From: LMUY01 sp964242925
GTDB taxonomy: Bacteria > Pseudomonadota > Alphaproteobacteria > Acetobacterales > Acetobacteraceae
DNA length: 60,789 nt
Reading direction: 5' to 3'
NCBI GenBank assembly: GCA_964242925.1
Contig: CAXTBW010000011.1
Coordinates: 1 to 60,789 of the forward strand
Position 1 is the stretch's first letter. Each line of letters opens with the position of its first letter. Under the pieces are notes generated by a model. The model was not told where the DNA came from. It saw nothing but the letters and a program-made list of their open reading frames with translations, and made no database searches. A program made the position numbers and the translations under genes. This document shows positions 1 to 7,487 of the stretch, one piece after another.

Positions 1-277
1 GACGCACCACGTCGATCGCCGCGATGGTCGGCGCATACAGCGGGAACACGCGCTCCACGCCCTCGCCATAGCTGATCTTGCGAATCGTGAAGTTGCTGTT
101 CAGCCCCTTGTTGGACCGCGCGATGCACACGCCCTCGAACGCCTGAACGCGGGCGCGCTCGCCTTCCTTGATGTTCACCGACACGCGCACGGTGTCGCCG
201 GGCGCGAACTCGGGCACCGCCCGGGCTGCGGTCAGGCGGGCGATCTCGCCGGCCTCGTATTGCTGGATCAGGTTCAT
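1..277 (-). CDS. rplS: 50S ribosomal protein L19 (partial, runs off the left edge)
   Basis: The reverse strand from the ATG at 277 reads MNLIQQYEAGEIARL and continues with typical L19 sequence, including FAPGDTVRVSVNIKEGERAR and EGVCIARSNKGLNSNFTIRK. L19 lies at the 30S-50S interface of the large ribosomal subunit. About 92 of an expected 120-150 residues are inside the window; the C-terminus is cut off by the edge. It is the last visible gene of the minus-strand ffh-rpsP-rimM-trmD-rplS operon and starts 27 bases after the trmD stop codon. This order is standard in proteobacteria, so the identification is secure. Confidence 0.96.
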   Translation of the reverse strand, partial: MNLIQQYEAGEIARLTAARAVPEFAPGDTVRVSVNIKEGERARVQAFEGVCIARSNKGLNSNFTIRKISYGEGVERVFPLYAPTIAAIDVVR

Positions 278-304
278 CTTGTGTGGTCCTTACTAGGGGG
301 TTAG

Positions 305-1015
305 TTACGGCGCGAGGGCGCCGGATGCAATATTCAGCAGGCCCGGCTGCAGGAGGTCTGGCCGGCGGCTGCGGGTGACCTCGATGGCCTGCGCCTGCCG
401 CCACGAGGCGACAGCCGCATGGTTGCCGCTCAGCAGCACGGGAGGGACGGCGCGCCCCTGCCACTCGGCCGGGCGGGTGTAGTGCGGATATTCGAGCATG
501 CCCGTCGTAAAGCTTTCCTCGACCGCGCTCTCGGCGGCGCCCATGACGCCGGGGAGCAGGCGCACGCAGGCGTCGAGCACGACCATGGCGGCCAGTTCGC
601 CGCCGGACAGCACGTAGTCGCCGATGCTGACCTCCTCGGCGGCGCGGGCGTCGATGACGCGCTGGTCGACGCCCTCGTAGCGCCCGCAAAGCAGGATGGC
701 GCCCGGCCCGGACGACAGCCGCGCGGCGTCGGCCTGCCGGAATGGACGACCACGCGGGGTGAGGTAGAGCAGGGGGCGGCCGTCCGCCACGGCGCCGATG
801 GCCGCATCCACCACGTCCGGGCGCATGACCATGCCCGCGCCGCCGCCGAACGGCGTGTCGTCCACGCTGCGGTGGCGACCGAGCCCGGCGCTGCGGATGT
901 CGTGGGTGTCGAGCAACCACACGCCGTTCGCCAACGCGCGGCCGGCGAGGGAGGCGGCGAGGGGACCCGGGAACGTCTCGGGGAACAGGGTGAGGATGGT
1001 GGCGCGCCAGGTCAT
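305..1015 (-). CDS. trmD: tRNA (guanine-37-N1)-methyltransferase TrmD
   Basis: SPOUT-class enzyme that uses S-adenosylmethionine to methylate G37 next to the anticodon and so prevents +1 frameshifting. The 236-residue protein begins MTWRATILTLFPETFPGPL and carries GDYVLSGGELAAMVVLDACV, the deep trefoil-knot cofactor site of the family. The earlier GGGAGMVMRPDVV and LLCGRYEGVDQRV segments are also diagnostic. Length is normal for TrmD. The start overlaps the end of rimM by 4 bases, implying translational coupling. Confidence 0.97.
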   Translation of the reverse strand: MTWRATILTLFPETFPGPLAASLAGRALANGVWLLDTHDIRSAGLGRHRSVDDTPFGGGAGMVMRPDVVDAAIGAVADGRPLLYLTPRGRPFRQADAARLSSGPGAILLCGRYEGVDQRVIDARAAEEVSIGDYVLSGGELAAMVVLDACVRLLPGVMGAAESAVEESFTTGMLEYPHYTRPAEWQGRAVPPVLLSGNHAAVASWRQAQAIEVTRSRRPDLLQPGLLNIASGALAP

Positions 1016-1569
1016 GTGCGGCTCCCTTCACCCCGACCCTCTCCCGCAGGCGGGAGAGGGTTGGGTGAGGGGGCTTCGGTCACCACAACTTCGTCGGGCA
1101 GGACCACCTCGACCCGTCCGCCCGCGACATCCACAACTGGCACGCAGGCGCGCGTAAACGGCACGAGCAGCGCGCCGATCTCCAGACTCGCCCCCGCGCC
1201 ATAGTCGTGCACCACGTTCACCCGGCCGAGCGCGCGCCCATCCGGCGTGACGGCTTGCAGCCCCACCAGATCCGCCAAGTAGAACTCGTCATCCTCCGCC
1301 GCCGGCAATTGGCCACGCTCGACGAACAACCGGGTGTTCACCAACCGCTCAGCCGCCGTGCGGTCCGCCACGGCCCGGCCGTCCGCATCGCGCAGCGCGG
1401 CCACGCCGGCGCCGCGCCACTCGACCGTCCAGCGCCGGCCGGCCTCGTCCGCCAGCGCGCCGTAGGCGACCAGGTCGGCCGGGTCGGCGGTGTAGCTGTG
1501 CAGGTGCACCAGCCCCCGCACGCCATGCGGCCGCCCCACCACGCCCAACAGGATGCGCGCGTCGCCCAT
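1012..1569 (-). CDS. rimM: 16S rRNA processing protein RimM
   Basis: Ribosome maturation factor that binds S19 and helps assemble the 30S head. The 185-residue product starts MGDARILLGVVGRPHGVRGL, the typical N-terminal beta-barrel, and has the PRC-barrel linker segment DDEFYLADLVGLQAVTPDGR. Its start overlaps the rpsP stop as TGATG. The last ~20 residues (APSPNPLPPAGEGRGEGSRT) are not RimM-like: they are encoded by a GC-rich palindromic repeat at 1028-1068 that has become part of the reading frame. The conserved domain ends before this tail. Confidence 0.95.
   Translation of the reverse strand: MGDARILLGVVGRPHGVRGLVHLHSYTADPADLVAYGALADEAGRRWTVEWRGAGVAALRDADGRAVADRTAAERLVNTRLFVERGQLPAAEDDEFYLADLVGLQAVTPDGRALGRVNVVHDYGAGASLEIGALLVPFTRACVPVVDVAGGRVEVVLPDEVVVTEAPSPNPLPPAGEGRGEGSRT
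1028..1068. repeat. Palindromic repeat of the CTCTCCC/GGGAGAG type inside the rimM 3' end
   Basis: Perfect arms ACCCTCTCCCG (1036-1046) and CGGGAGAGGGT (1051-1061) surround a 4-base loop, with partly matching flanks on each side. A related hairpin lies at 35365-35395. The element is read through as coding sequence for the RimM C-terminus and stops just before trmD. It may also affect transcript stability or processing between rimM and trmD, but that is inference. Confidence 0.8.
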
Positions 1570-1904
1570 CAGGCGCCGGCGGCGGCCTTGGCGCGTTCCT
1601 GCGCCTTCTTCTTCGGCGCCGACTGCACCGGCTGCTCGCGATACGCGGGCATCGGCGCCAACCCGGCGCGACCCAGGAAGCGGGCCACACGCTCGGTCGC
1701 CAACGCGCCCTGGCTCAGCCAGTGGCTGATGCGCTCGTCCTGCAGGCGCACGCGGTCGGCGTGCTCGGCGGGCAGCATCGGGTTGTAGCTGCCCAGCTTC
1801 TCGATGAAGCGGCCATCGCGCGGGCTGCGGCTGTCCGCCACCACGATGTGGTAGTACGGGCGCTTCTTGGCGCCGGCGCGGGCAAGGCGAATCTTAAGTC
1901 CCAT
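1569..1904 (-). CDS. rpsP: 30S ribosomal protein S16
   Basis: Small-subunit protein. The N-terminus MGLKIRLARAGAKKRPYYHI followed by VADSRSPRDGRFIEKLGSYNP is the S16 signature. The 111-residue length includes an alanine/lysine-rich C-terminal extension (PKKKAQERAKAAAGA), common in alphaproteobacterial S16. It lies 18 bases after the ffh stop and overlaps rimM by one base, in the usual operon order. Confidence 0.97.
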   Translation of the reverse strand: MGLKIRLARAGAKKRPYYHIVVADSRSPRDGRFIEKLGSYNPMLPAEHADRVRLQDERISHWLSQGALATERVARFLGRAGLAPMPAYREQPVQSAPKKKAQERAKAAAGA

Positions 1905-1922
1905 TGTGCATATCCTTAGTGG

Positions 1923-3299
1923 TTAATACGGCCGCCGCTGCTGCATCGATTTCGGCATGATCGCGCCGAGCCCATGCCGCATGAGGCCTTTCTGCCCCAG
2001 CTTCTTCATCTTCTTCATCATCGTGGACATGTCGTCGAACTGCTTCAGCAGCTTGTTCAGATCCTGCACCGTCGTCCCCGATCCGGCCGCGATCCGACGC
2101 TTGCGGCTCGCCTTGATCACCAGCGGGTCGCGCCGCTCCTTCATCGTCATCGACGAGATCATCGCCGCCTGCCGCGCCAGCACCGTCTTGTCGACGTTGG
2201 CGCTCTCCAGCGCTTCCTTGGCCGCGCCCATGCCGGGCAGCATGCCCACGATCGACGAGATCGAGCCCATCTTGGTGATCTGCTTCAGCTGCTTGGCGTA
2301 ATCGTCCAGGTCGAACTTGCCCGCCATCATCTTCTTGGCGAGCGCCTCGGCCTCCTCCTCGTCCACCGTCTCGGACGCGCGCTCCACCAGGCCGACGATG
2401 TCGCCCATGCCCAGGATGCGGCCGGCCACCCGCTCGGGGTGGAACTCCTCCAGCGCGTCCAGCTTCTCGCCCGACCCGGTCAGCTTGATCGGCGCGCCGG
2501 TGATCGCGCGCATCGACAGCGCCGCGCCGCCGCGGGCGTCGCCGTCCATCCGCGTCATCACGATGCCGGTGATGCCCAGCGCCTCGTTGAACGCCCGCGC
2601 GGTGTTCACCGCGTCCTGGCCGGTCATCGCGTCCACCACCAGCAGCGTCTCGGCCGGGTTGGTCTCGGCGCGGATCGCGCGCACCTCGTCCATCAGCGCG
2701 GCGTCGATCGACAGCCGGCCCGCGGTGTCGAGGATCACGACGTCGAACACCTCGCGCCGCGCCGTCTCCATCGCGCGGCGGGCGATCTGCACCGGGGTCT
2801 GCCCCGGGACGATCGGCAGGCTGGCCACCCGCGCCTGCTGCGCCAGTTGCTGCAACTGCAACTGCGCGGCCGGGCGCTGCGTGTCCAGCGAGGCGAGCAG
2901 CACCTTCTTCTTCTCGCGCCCCTGCAGCCGGAGCGCGATCTTGCCGGAGGTCGTGGTCTTGCCGGAGCCCTGCAGCCCGACCATCAGGATCGGCACCGGC
3001 GCTGCGGCGGCCAGGTTCAGCGGCACGGCGCCGGCGCCGCCCAGCGCCTCCACCATCGCGTCGTTCACCGCCTTGATGACCTGCTGGCCGGGGGCGACGC
3101 TGTCCAGCACCTCGATCTGCGTCGCCGCTTCGCGGACCTTGGCGATGAAGTCCTTGACCACGGGGAGCGCCACGTCCGCCTCGAGCAAAGCCAGCCGCAC
3201 CTCGCGCAGCGCTTCGGCGATGTCGATCTCGGACAGGCGGCCACGCTTGCGCAGCCCCTCGAACACTCCATTCAGCTTGCCCGACAGCGAGTCGAACAT
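1923..3299 (-). CDS. ffh: Signal recognition particle protein Ffh (SRP54)
   Basis: GTPase that binds signal sequences of nascent membrane proteins together with 4.5S RNA and docks with FtsY. I place the start at the ATG giving MFDSLSGKLNGVFEGLRKRG, the canonical N-terminus; an ATG five codons upstream (3314) is less likely. Visible motifs are the P-loop GLQGSGKTTTSGKIA, G3 DTAGRLSID, the TRMDGDARGGAALS region, and the methionine-rich M domain with RRIAAGSGTTVQDLNKLLKQ. The product is 458 residues, normal for Ffh. It heads the minus-strand operon. Confidence 0.97.
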   Translation of the reverse strand: MFDSLSGKLNGVFEGLRKRGRLSEIDIAEALREVRLALLEADVALPVVKDFIAKVREAATQIEVLDSVAPGQQVIKAVNDAMVEALGGAGAVPLNLAAAAPVPILMVGLQGSGKTTTSGKIALRLQGREKKKVLLASLDTQRPAAQLQLQQLAQQARVASLPIVPGQTPVQIARRAMETARREVFDVVILDTAGRLSIDAALMDEVRAIRAETNPAETLLVVDAMTGQDAVNTARAFNEALGITGIVMTRMDGDARGGAALSMRAITGAPIKLTGSGEKLDALEEFHPERVAGRILGMGDIVGLVERASETVDEEEAEALAKKMMAGKFDLDDYAKQLKQITKMGSISSIVGMLPGMGAAKEALESANVDKTVLARQAAMISSMTMKERRDPLVIKASRKRRIAAGSGTTVQDLNKLLKQFDDMSTMMKKMKKLGQKGLMRHGLGAIMPKSMQQRRPY

Positions 3300-3483
3300 C
3301 GTGGCACGCTCCAACGCAAAATACGCCGCTGCGCGACCATCGCGGAGCGGCGGCGGCCCCGTAGGGCCAGGGCGCTATGGCGCCCGGGCGCGTCCTATGG
3401 CGGCAGGGCGCGGCGGCGTCAAGTTTGCATGGCGGCCGGACGCGCTGTATCGCCCGCCCACACCGAACCGCGAGTCTCCCGCA

Positions 3484-3831
3484 ATGCGTCGATTACTGCT
3501 CCTTATCCTGCTCGCAGGCTGCCTTCTCACGCCCGCCGTTCCGGCGTTCGCTCAGGCGGATCCGGGCAATAGGCTGTCCCTGGAGGCGCTGACGGCGCCG
3601 CAGCCCGGCGACGGCCAGGTCCGTCACGGCCGGTCGCGCGCTTACGCCGGGTCCAGGTCATACGGCCACGGCCGCTACGGGCGCCTGACCAGGCGCCATA
3701 ACAGCGCGCGCTCCTTTTACGACCGGTCGCACTATCATGGGTTCCGGTCGACCCATCACGCCAGGGCCTCCTACCACCGCTATCACCGCCACGCCGCCGC
3801 AGACCACCCCACGCCAGCCCGGCCCAGCTGA
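3484..3831 (+). CDS. Small secreted His/Arg/Tyr-rich protein of unknown function
   Basis: I do not recognise a family. The ATG at 3484 gives an N-terminal signal peptide (MRRLLLLILLAGCLLTPAVP, with likely cleavage after AFA). The mature ~90 residues are dominated by His, Arg, Ser and Tyr (for example SYGHGRYGRLTRRHNSARSF and YHRYHRHAAADHP). Length is 115 residues. An exported, positively charged or metal-binding protein is plausible but unproven. It starts 184 bases from the divergent ffh start and ends 6 bases before the next gene, so the two may be co-transcribed. Confidence 0.6.
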   Translation: MRRLLLLILLAGCLLTPAVPAFAQADPGNRLSLEALTAPQPGDGQVRHGRSRAYAGSRSYGHGRYGRLTRRHNSARSFYDRSHYHGFRSTHHARASYHRYHRHAAADHPTPARPS

Positions 3832-3837
3832 ACCCGG

Positions 3838-4413
3838 TTGGAATTCCTGACCGACTTCGCGGACCAGGCCGTCGCGATCCCGCTCGCCACGGTGGTCGCC
3901 TTCGGCCTGGCGCTGTGCGGCTGGTGGCGCGGCCTGCTGGCCTGGCTGCTCGTCGTGCCCGGCGTGCTCGGGTTGATGGGGTTCCTGAAGTTTCTGTTCT
4001 ACTCCTGCGCCACGCTCGACGTGACCGGCATCCAGAGCCCCAGCGGGCACACCGCGGTCGCTGCTGCGATCTACGGCGGGATGCTCGTCCTGCTGCTGCG
4101 CGGCCGCCTGCCGGACGCGGTGGTGTTCGCTGTCCCGCCGGCGCTCGCCATCGTGGTCGGCATCACCCGGATCGCGGTGCACGCCCATGTGCTCGCCGAA
4201 GTTGTCGCGGGCGGCGCTGTCGGGCTGGTCGGCGCGGCCATGTTGGCGGCGCTGGCGGGCCCGCGCCCGCCATTGCGGCGCAATTGGCCGATCTGGATCG
4301 GAGCCACGGTGGTGATGGTGATCTTCCACGGCACCCGCCTGCATCTGGAGGACGTTGCGCACCATTTCTGGCTTTACGCCTGGCTGCCGTTGCCGGCGAT
4401 GTGCCACGCCTGA
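3838..4413 (+). CDS. PAP2-type phosphatase-like membrane protein
   Basis: A 191-residue polytopic membrane protein with several hydrophobic segments. It contains IQSPSGHTAVAAAIYGG, matching the SGH core of the type 2 phosphatidic acid phosphatase superfamily, and later GITRIAVHAHVLAEVVAGG, matching the R-x5-H-x3 motif in which Asp is usual before Val but Glu is found here. Such enzymes dephosphorylate lipid phosphates or undecaprenyl pyrophosphate at the membrane. The start is a TTG at 3838 with no clear ribosome-binding site, so the N-terminus is uncertain. Confidence 0.72.
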   Translation: MEFLTDFADQAVAIPLATVVAFGLALCGWWRGLLAWLLVVPGVLGLMGFLKFLFYSCATLDVTGIQSPSGHTAVAAAIYGGMLVLLLRGRLPDAVVFAVPPALAIVVGITRIAVHAHVLAEVVAGGAVGLVGAAMLAALAGPRPPLRRNWPIWIGATVVMVIFHGTRLHLEDVAHHFWLYAWLPLPAMCHA

Positions 4414-4442
4414 CGCGCCTTATCACCGGCCGAGAACGACAA

Positions 4443-4541
4443 CCGTCAGCGCGAGCCGCGGTCGGCGGCTTGTCGATCCAGGGCCCCGCGGACAATTCTC
4501 GTGGTTGAATTGCTTCGTCGCAAACGCTCCTTGCAATGACG
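4443..4541. repeat. Dispersed palindromic repeat (CATTGCGAG...GCAATCCA family)
   Basis: The ends read as an inverted pair: GTCAGCGCGAGCC near 4444 and TTGCAATGACG near 4531. The internal GATCCAGGG and ATTGCTTCGTCGCAA blocks recur in the copies at 11284-11370 and 21366-21470. It fills most of the space between two convergent genes, a typical REP-like location. No coding capacity is apparent. Confidence 0.7.
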
Positions 4542-4576
4542 ATGTCAGCGCGGCGATAAACTCGTCCGGTGATGCT

Positions 4577-5539
4577 TTAGCGCGGCTCCAACCGCCAAAG
4601 CGCCAGCCCGAGCAGCCCGACCGTCACCTCCCGCGCCCGCTTGACCAGCGACAGCGACACCCCCGCCGCGTCCGGCAGCCCCACCGCGACGGCGGCCAGG
4701 GCGAACCCGGTCTCCTGCACCACCAGCGCGCCGGGCACCGCGAACGCGGCGCTGCGGGCGGCCATGCCCAGCGCCTCCACCGCGACGGCCTGCACCGGCG
4801 TCGCCGCCAAGCCCAGGGCGTGCAGCACCGCCCAGCTCTCGATGCTGCCCAGCATCCAGGCGAGCAGGTGCCACGCGGCCGCCCTGGCGACCGGACCTCG
4901 CCGGCGATAGGCGGCGGTCGCTTCCGCATGCATCCCGTCAAGCGCCGCGACACCGGGCGCGCGCTGCGCGATCTTGCGGGCCAGCGCCTCGAGGATCCGC
5001 AGCAAGCCGAAGCGTTGCGCGGCGAGCAGCCCGGCGGCGGCGGCGGCGCTCAGCAGCGCGGCGCCCAGCCAAGCCCGCCATGCCGCGCCCGGCGCCGCCA
5101 CCGCCAGCGCCGCGAGGCCGACCAGCAGGAACGCGATCTGCGACAGGAACTCGATCGTCACGTCCACCACGACGCTGGCGCTGGCGGCCGCCAGGGTCGT
5201 GCCCTCGCGCGCCAACAGCCGCGCGCCGATCACCTCGCCGCCGATCTGCGCCACCGGCAGCAGCGAATCGACTCCCTCGCGCACCACGCGCAGCCGGAAG
5301 CAGCGCGCCAATTTCCGGGGAGCGGGCAACAGGCCCTGCCAGGCGCGGGCGGAGATCAGCAGCTGCAGCAGGTGCAGCGCCGCCAACGCCGGCAACAGCC
5401 AAAGCGCATCCAGCGTCGCCTCGCCGAGCGCCATCGCGCCTTGGCCGGTGGACAGCACGGCCCAGGCGGCGAACCCCACCAACAAAGCGGCGCCGGCAAC
5501 ACGCCAGATTCGGCTTGGACTGAGGAACGCCTGGCTCAG
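4577..5539 (-). CDS. HpnL-like / lysylphosphatidylglycerol-synthase-type transmembrane protein
   Basis: Polytopic membrane protein of the flippase-like UPF0104 family. The segment LLAREGTTLAAASASVVVDV followed by TIEFLSQIAFLLVGLAALAV closely resembles HpnL-type proteins found with hopanoid genes; other members work as lipid flippases. The C-terminus ends ...LVKRAREVTVGLLGLALWRLEPR. The start is uncertain: the frame is open upstream, the first conserved residues follow the end of the epimerase gene, and no ATG exists there. Options are CTG at 5539 (overlapping the epimerase stop as CTGA), TTG at 5485 or GTG at 5479. Coordinates show the longest option. It ends the manC-gmd-epimerase operon, which hints at a role with a GDP-sugar-derived glycolipid. 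Confidence 0.7.
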   Translation of the reverse strand: MSQAFLSPSRIWRVAGAALLVGFAAWAVLSTGQGAMALGEATLDALWLLPALAALHLLQLLISARAWQGLLPAPRKLARCFRLRVVREGVDSLLPVAQIGGEVIGARLLAREGTTLAAASASVVVDVTIEFLSQIAFLLVGLAALAVAAPGAAWRAWLGAALLSAAAAAGLLAAQRFGLLRILEALARKIAQRAPGVAALDGMHAEATAAYRRRGPVARAAAWHLLAWMLGSIESWAVLHALGLAATPVQAVAVEALGMAARSAAFAVPGALVVQETGFALAAVAVGLPDAAGVSLSLVKRAREVTVGLLGLALWRLEPR

Positions 5540-6462
5540 GCCGGCTCGGTTCGGACGCGCTCGCGCCAGTCGTCCAGGATGTCGGCCAGGGTCTGCCGCC
5601 ACGGAATGGCGGGCGCCCAGCCGAGCAGCGTGCGGGCGAAACGAGCGTCGCCGACGGCGACCGCGATGTCCGACGGGCGCATCCGGGCGCTGTCCGGCGC
5701 CACTTCGGCCTTCACCCCCGCCTCCAACAGCAGCGAGTCCAGCACGTCGCCGATGCGGCGCGGGATGCCGGAGGCGATGTTGATCACGGCGCCGCTCGGG
5801 ATGCGCTCGGCCTGCACCAGGCATTGGGCGTAGCAGGCGCACACGTCGCGCACGTCCAGGAAGTCCCGCACCGGGTCCAGCGCGCCGACCTGCAGCACCG
5901 GCGGCTGCAGCCCGGCGGCCACCCGGGCGATCTGCCGCGCGAACGCGGCCACCACGAAGGCGGCGGACTGGCCCGGCCCGGTGTGGTTGAACGGCCGCGC
6001 CCGCACGATGCGCAGGCCCTCATTCGCCATCGCGCCCAACGCCAGGTCGGCGGCGGCCTTGGTCGCGCCGTAGACGTTCATCGGGTTGAGCGCCGCCGCC
6101 TCATCCAGCGCCGGGCCCGCCGCGAACGACCGCCCGTAGGCGTCCGCGGTGGACGCGAACAGCAGCGTGCAGCCGGGCGCATCCGCCAGCAGCGCCCGCG
6201 CCAGGATCAACGTTCCGTGCAGATTGACGCGCCAAGCGGCGTCCGGGTCCGCCCGCGCGGCCGGCACGGCGGAGACGGCGGCGAGGTGCACGCACGCATC
6301 CGGCCGCACCCGGCGCACCGCCTGCGCCACGGCGGCCGCGTCGGCGACATCGAACTCCGGCGAATCGATCGTGGCGTCCGGCAGCGCCGCCGCGAGCGCC
6401 GGCAACAGGTGACCGCCGACAAAACCGCCCGCGCCGGTCACCAGAATGCGCTGGACGGTCAT
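5536..6462 (-). CDS. NAD-dependent epimerase/reductase, probable GDP-4-keto-6-deoxymannose reductase
   Basis: Extended SDR-family protein of 308 residues. The N-terminal Rossmann motif is MTVQRILVTGAGGFVGGHLL, the catalytic Tyr-Lys pair lies in NVYGATKAAADLALG, and the substrate-side motif is RPFNHTGPGQSAAFVV, typical of Rmd and related GDP-sugar reductases. The start ATG at 6462 follows the gmd stop by 14 bases. Directly after gmd and manC, reduction of GDP-4-keto-6-deoxymannose to GDP-D-rhamnose or a similar sugar is the natural reading. The exact product (rhamnose versus talose or another epimer) cannot be told from sequence alone. Confidence 0.82.
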   Translation of the reverse strand: MTVQRILVTGAGGFVGGHLLPALAAALPDATIDSPEFDVADAAAVAQAVRRVRPDACVHLAAVSAVPAARADPDAAWRVNLHGTLILARALLADAPGCTLLFASTADAYGRSFAAGPALDEAAALNPMNVYGATKAAADLALGAMANEGLRIVRARPFNHTGPGQSAAFVVAAFARQIARVAAGLQPPVLQVGALDPVRDFLDVRDVCACYAQCLVQAERIPSGAVINIASGIPRRIGDVLDSLLLEAGVKAEVAPDSARMRPSDIAVAVGDARFARTLLGWAPAIPWRQTLADILDDWRERVRTEPA

Positions 6463-6476
6463 CCGTCCGGGTTGGG

Positions 6477-7460
6477 TCAGGCGGCCATGCGCGCGCGATG
6501 GCGGGCCAGGTCCGCCTCCACCATCTCGGTCACCAGATCCTCCAGCGAGGTTGCGGGCATCCAGCCGAGCACCTGCCGGGCCTTGCTCGCGTCGCCCAGC
6601 AGCACGTCCACCTCCGCCGGGCGGATCAGGTCGGCGCGCGTCGTCACATGGTCGTCCGGGTTCAGCCCGACATGGCCGAACGCGATGCGGCACAGGTCGC
6701 GGATCGACGTGGTGCGCCCGGTGGCGATCACGTAGTCGTCCGCCGTCTCCTGTTGCAGCATCAGCCACATCGCCTGCACGTAATCCCGCGCATGACCCCA
6801 GTCCCGGGTCGCCGCCAGGTTGCCGAGCGGCAGTTTCGTCTCCAGGCCGAGCTTGATGCGGGCCACCCCGTCGGTCACCTTGCGGGTGACGAACTCGATG
6901 CCGCGCAGCGGGCTCTCGTGGTTGAACAGGATGCCGCTGCTGGCGTGCAGGCCGAAGCTCTCGCGGTAGTTCACCGTGATCCAGTGCGCGTACAGCTTGG
7001 CCGCGGCGTAGGGCGAGCGCGGGTAGAACGGGGTGCGCTCGGACTGCACCGGCTCCTGGATCATCCCGTACATCTCCGACGAGCTGGCCTGGTAGAACCG
7101 CGCCTGCGGCAGCACCAGGCGCACCGCTTCCAGCACGTTGGCGGCGCCCAGCCCGGTGACGGCGCCGGTCAGCAACGGCTGCTGCCACGACGCGGCGACG
7201 AACGATTGGGCGGCCAGATTGTAAACCTCGTCCGGCTTATAGACCGTCAGGATGCGGATCAGGCTCGACAGGTCGGTGAGGTTGCCGTCCACCAGCTCCA
7301 CGTCGTTGATGATGCCGAGCCAGCGCAGCCGCTCGCCGATCACGTCCGACGAGGCGGACCGACGCATCATGCCGATCACGCGGTACCCCTTGGCGAGCAG
7401 CAGTTGGGAGAGGTAGGCGCCGTCCTGTCCGGTGACGCCGGTGACGAGAGCTGTGGGCAT
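6477..7460 (-). CDS. gmd: GDP-mannose 4,6-dehydratase
   Basis: Converts GDP-D-mannose to GDP-4-keto-6-deoxymannose with bound NADP. The 327-residue protein starts MPTALVTGVTGQDGAYLSQL, the Gmd nucleotide-binding signature. It has the catalytic region FYQASSSEMYGMIQEPVQSE and Tyr/Lys in SPYAAAKLYAHWITVNYRES. The segment GILFNHESPLRG matches the family closely. It sits between manC, which supplies GDP-mannose, and a reductase, as in GDP-rhamnose operons. Confidence 0.94.
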   Translation of the reverse strand: MPTALVTGVTGQDGAYLSQLLLAKGYRVIGMMRRSASSDVIGERLRWLGIINDVELVDGNLTDLSSLIRILTVYKPDEVYNLAAQSFVAASWQQPLLTGAVTGLGAANVLEAVRLVLPQARFYQASSSEMYGMIQEPVQSERTPFYPRSPYAAAKLYAHWITVNYRESFGLHASSGILFNHESPLRGIEFVTRKVTDGVARIKLGLETKLPLGNLAATRDWGHARDYVQAMWLMLQQETADDYVIATGRTTSIRDLCRIAFGHVGLNPDDHVTTRADLIRPAEVDVLLGDASKARQVLGWMPATSLEDLVTEMVEADLARHRARMAA

Positions 7461-7487
7461 GGCTGTCCTTCGGCGTGTCGGCGCGGC

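Noticed and set aside
1974..3572. 532-residue plus-strand open frame
   Set aside because: Antisense to ffh; composition is that of a shadow frame.
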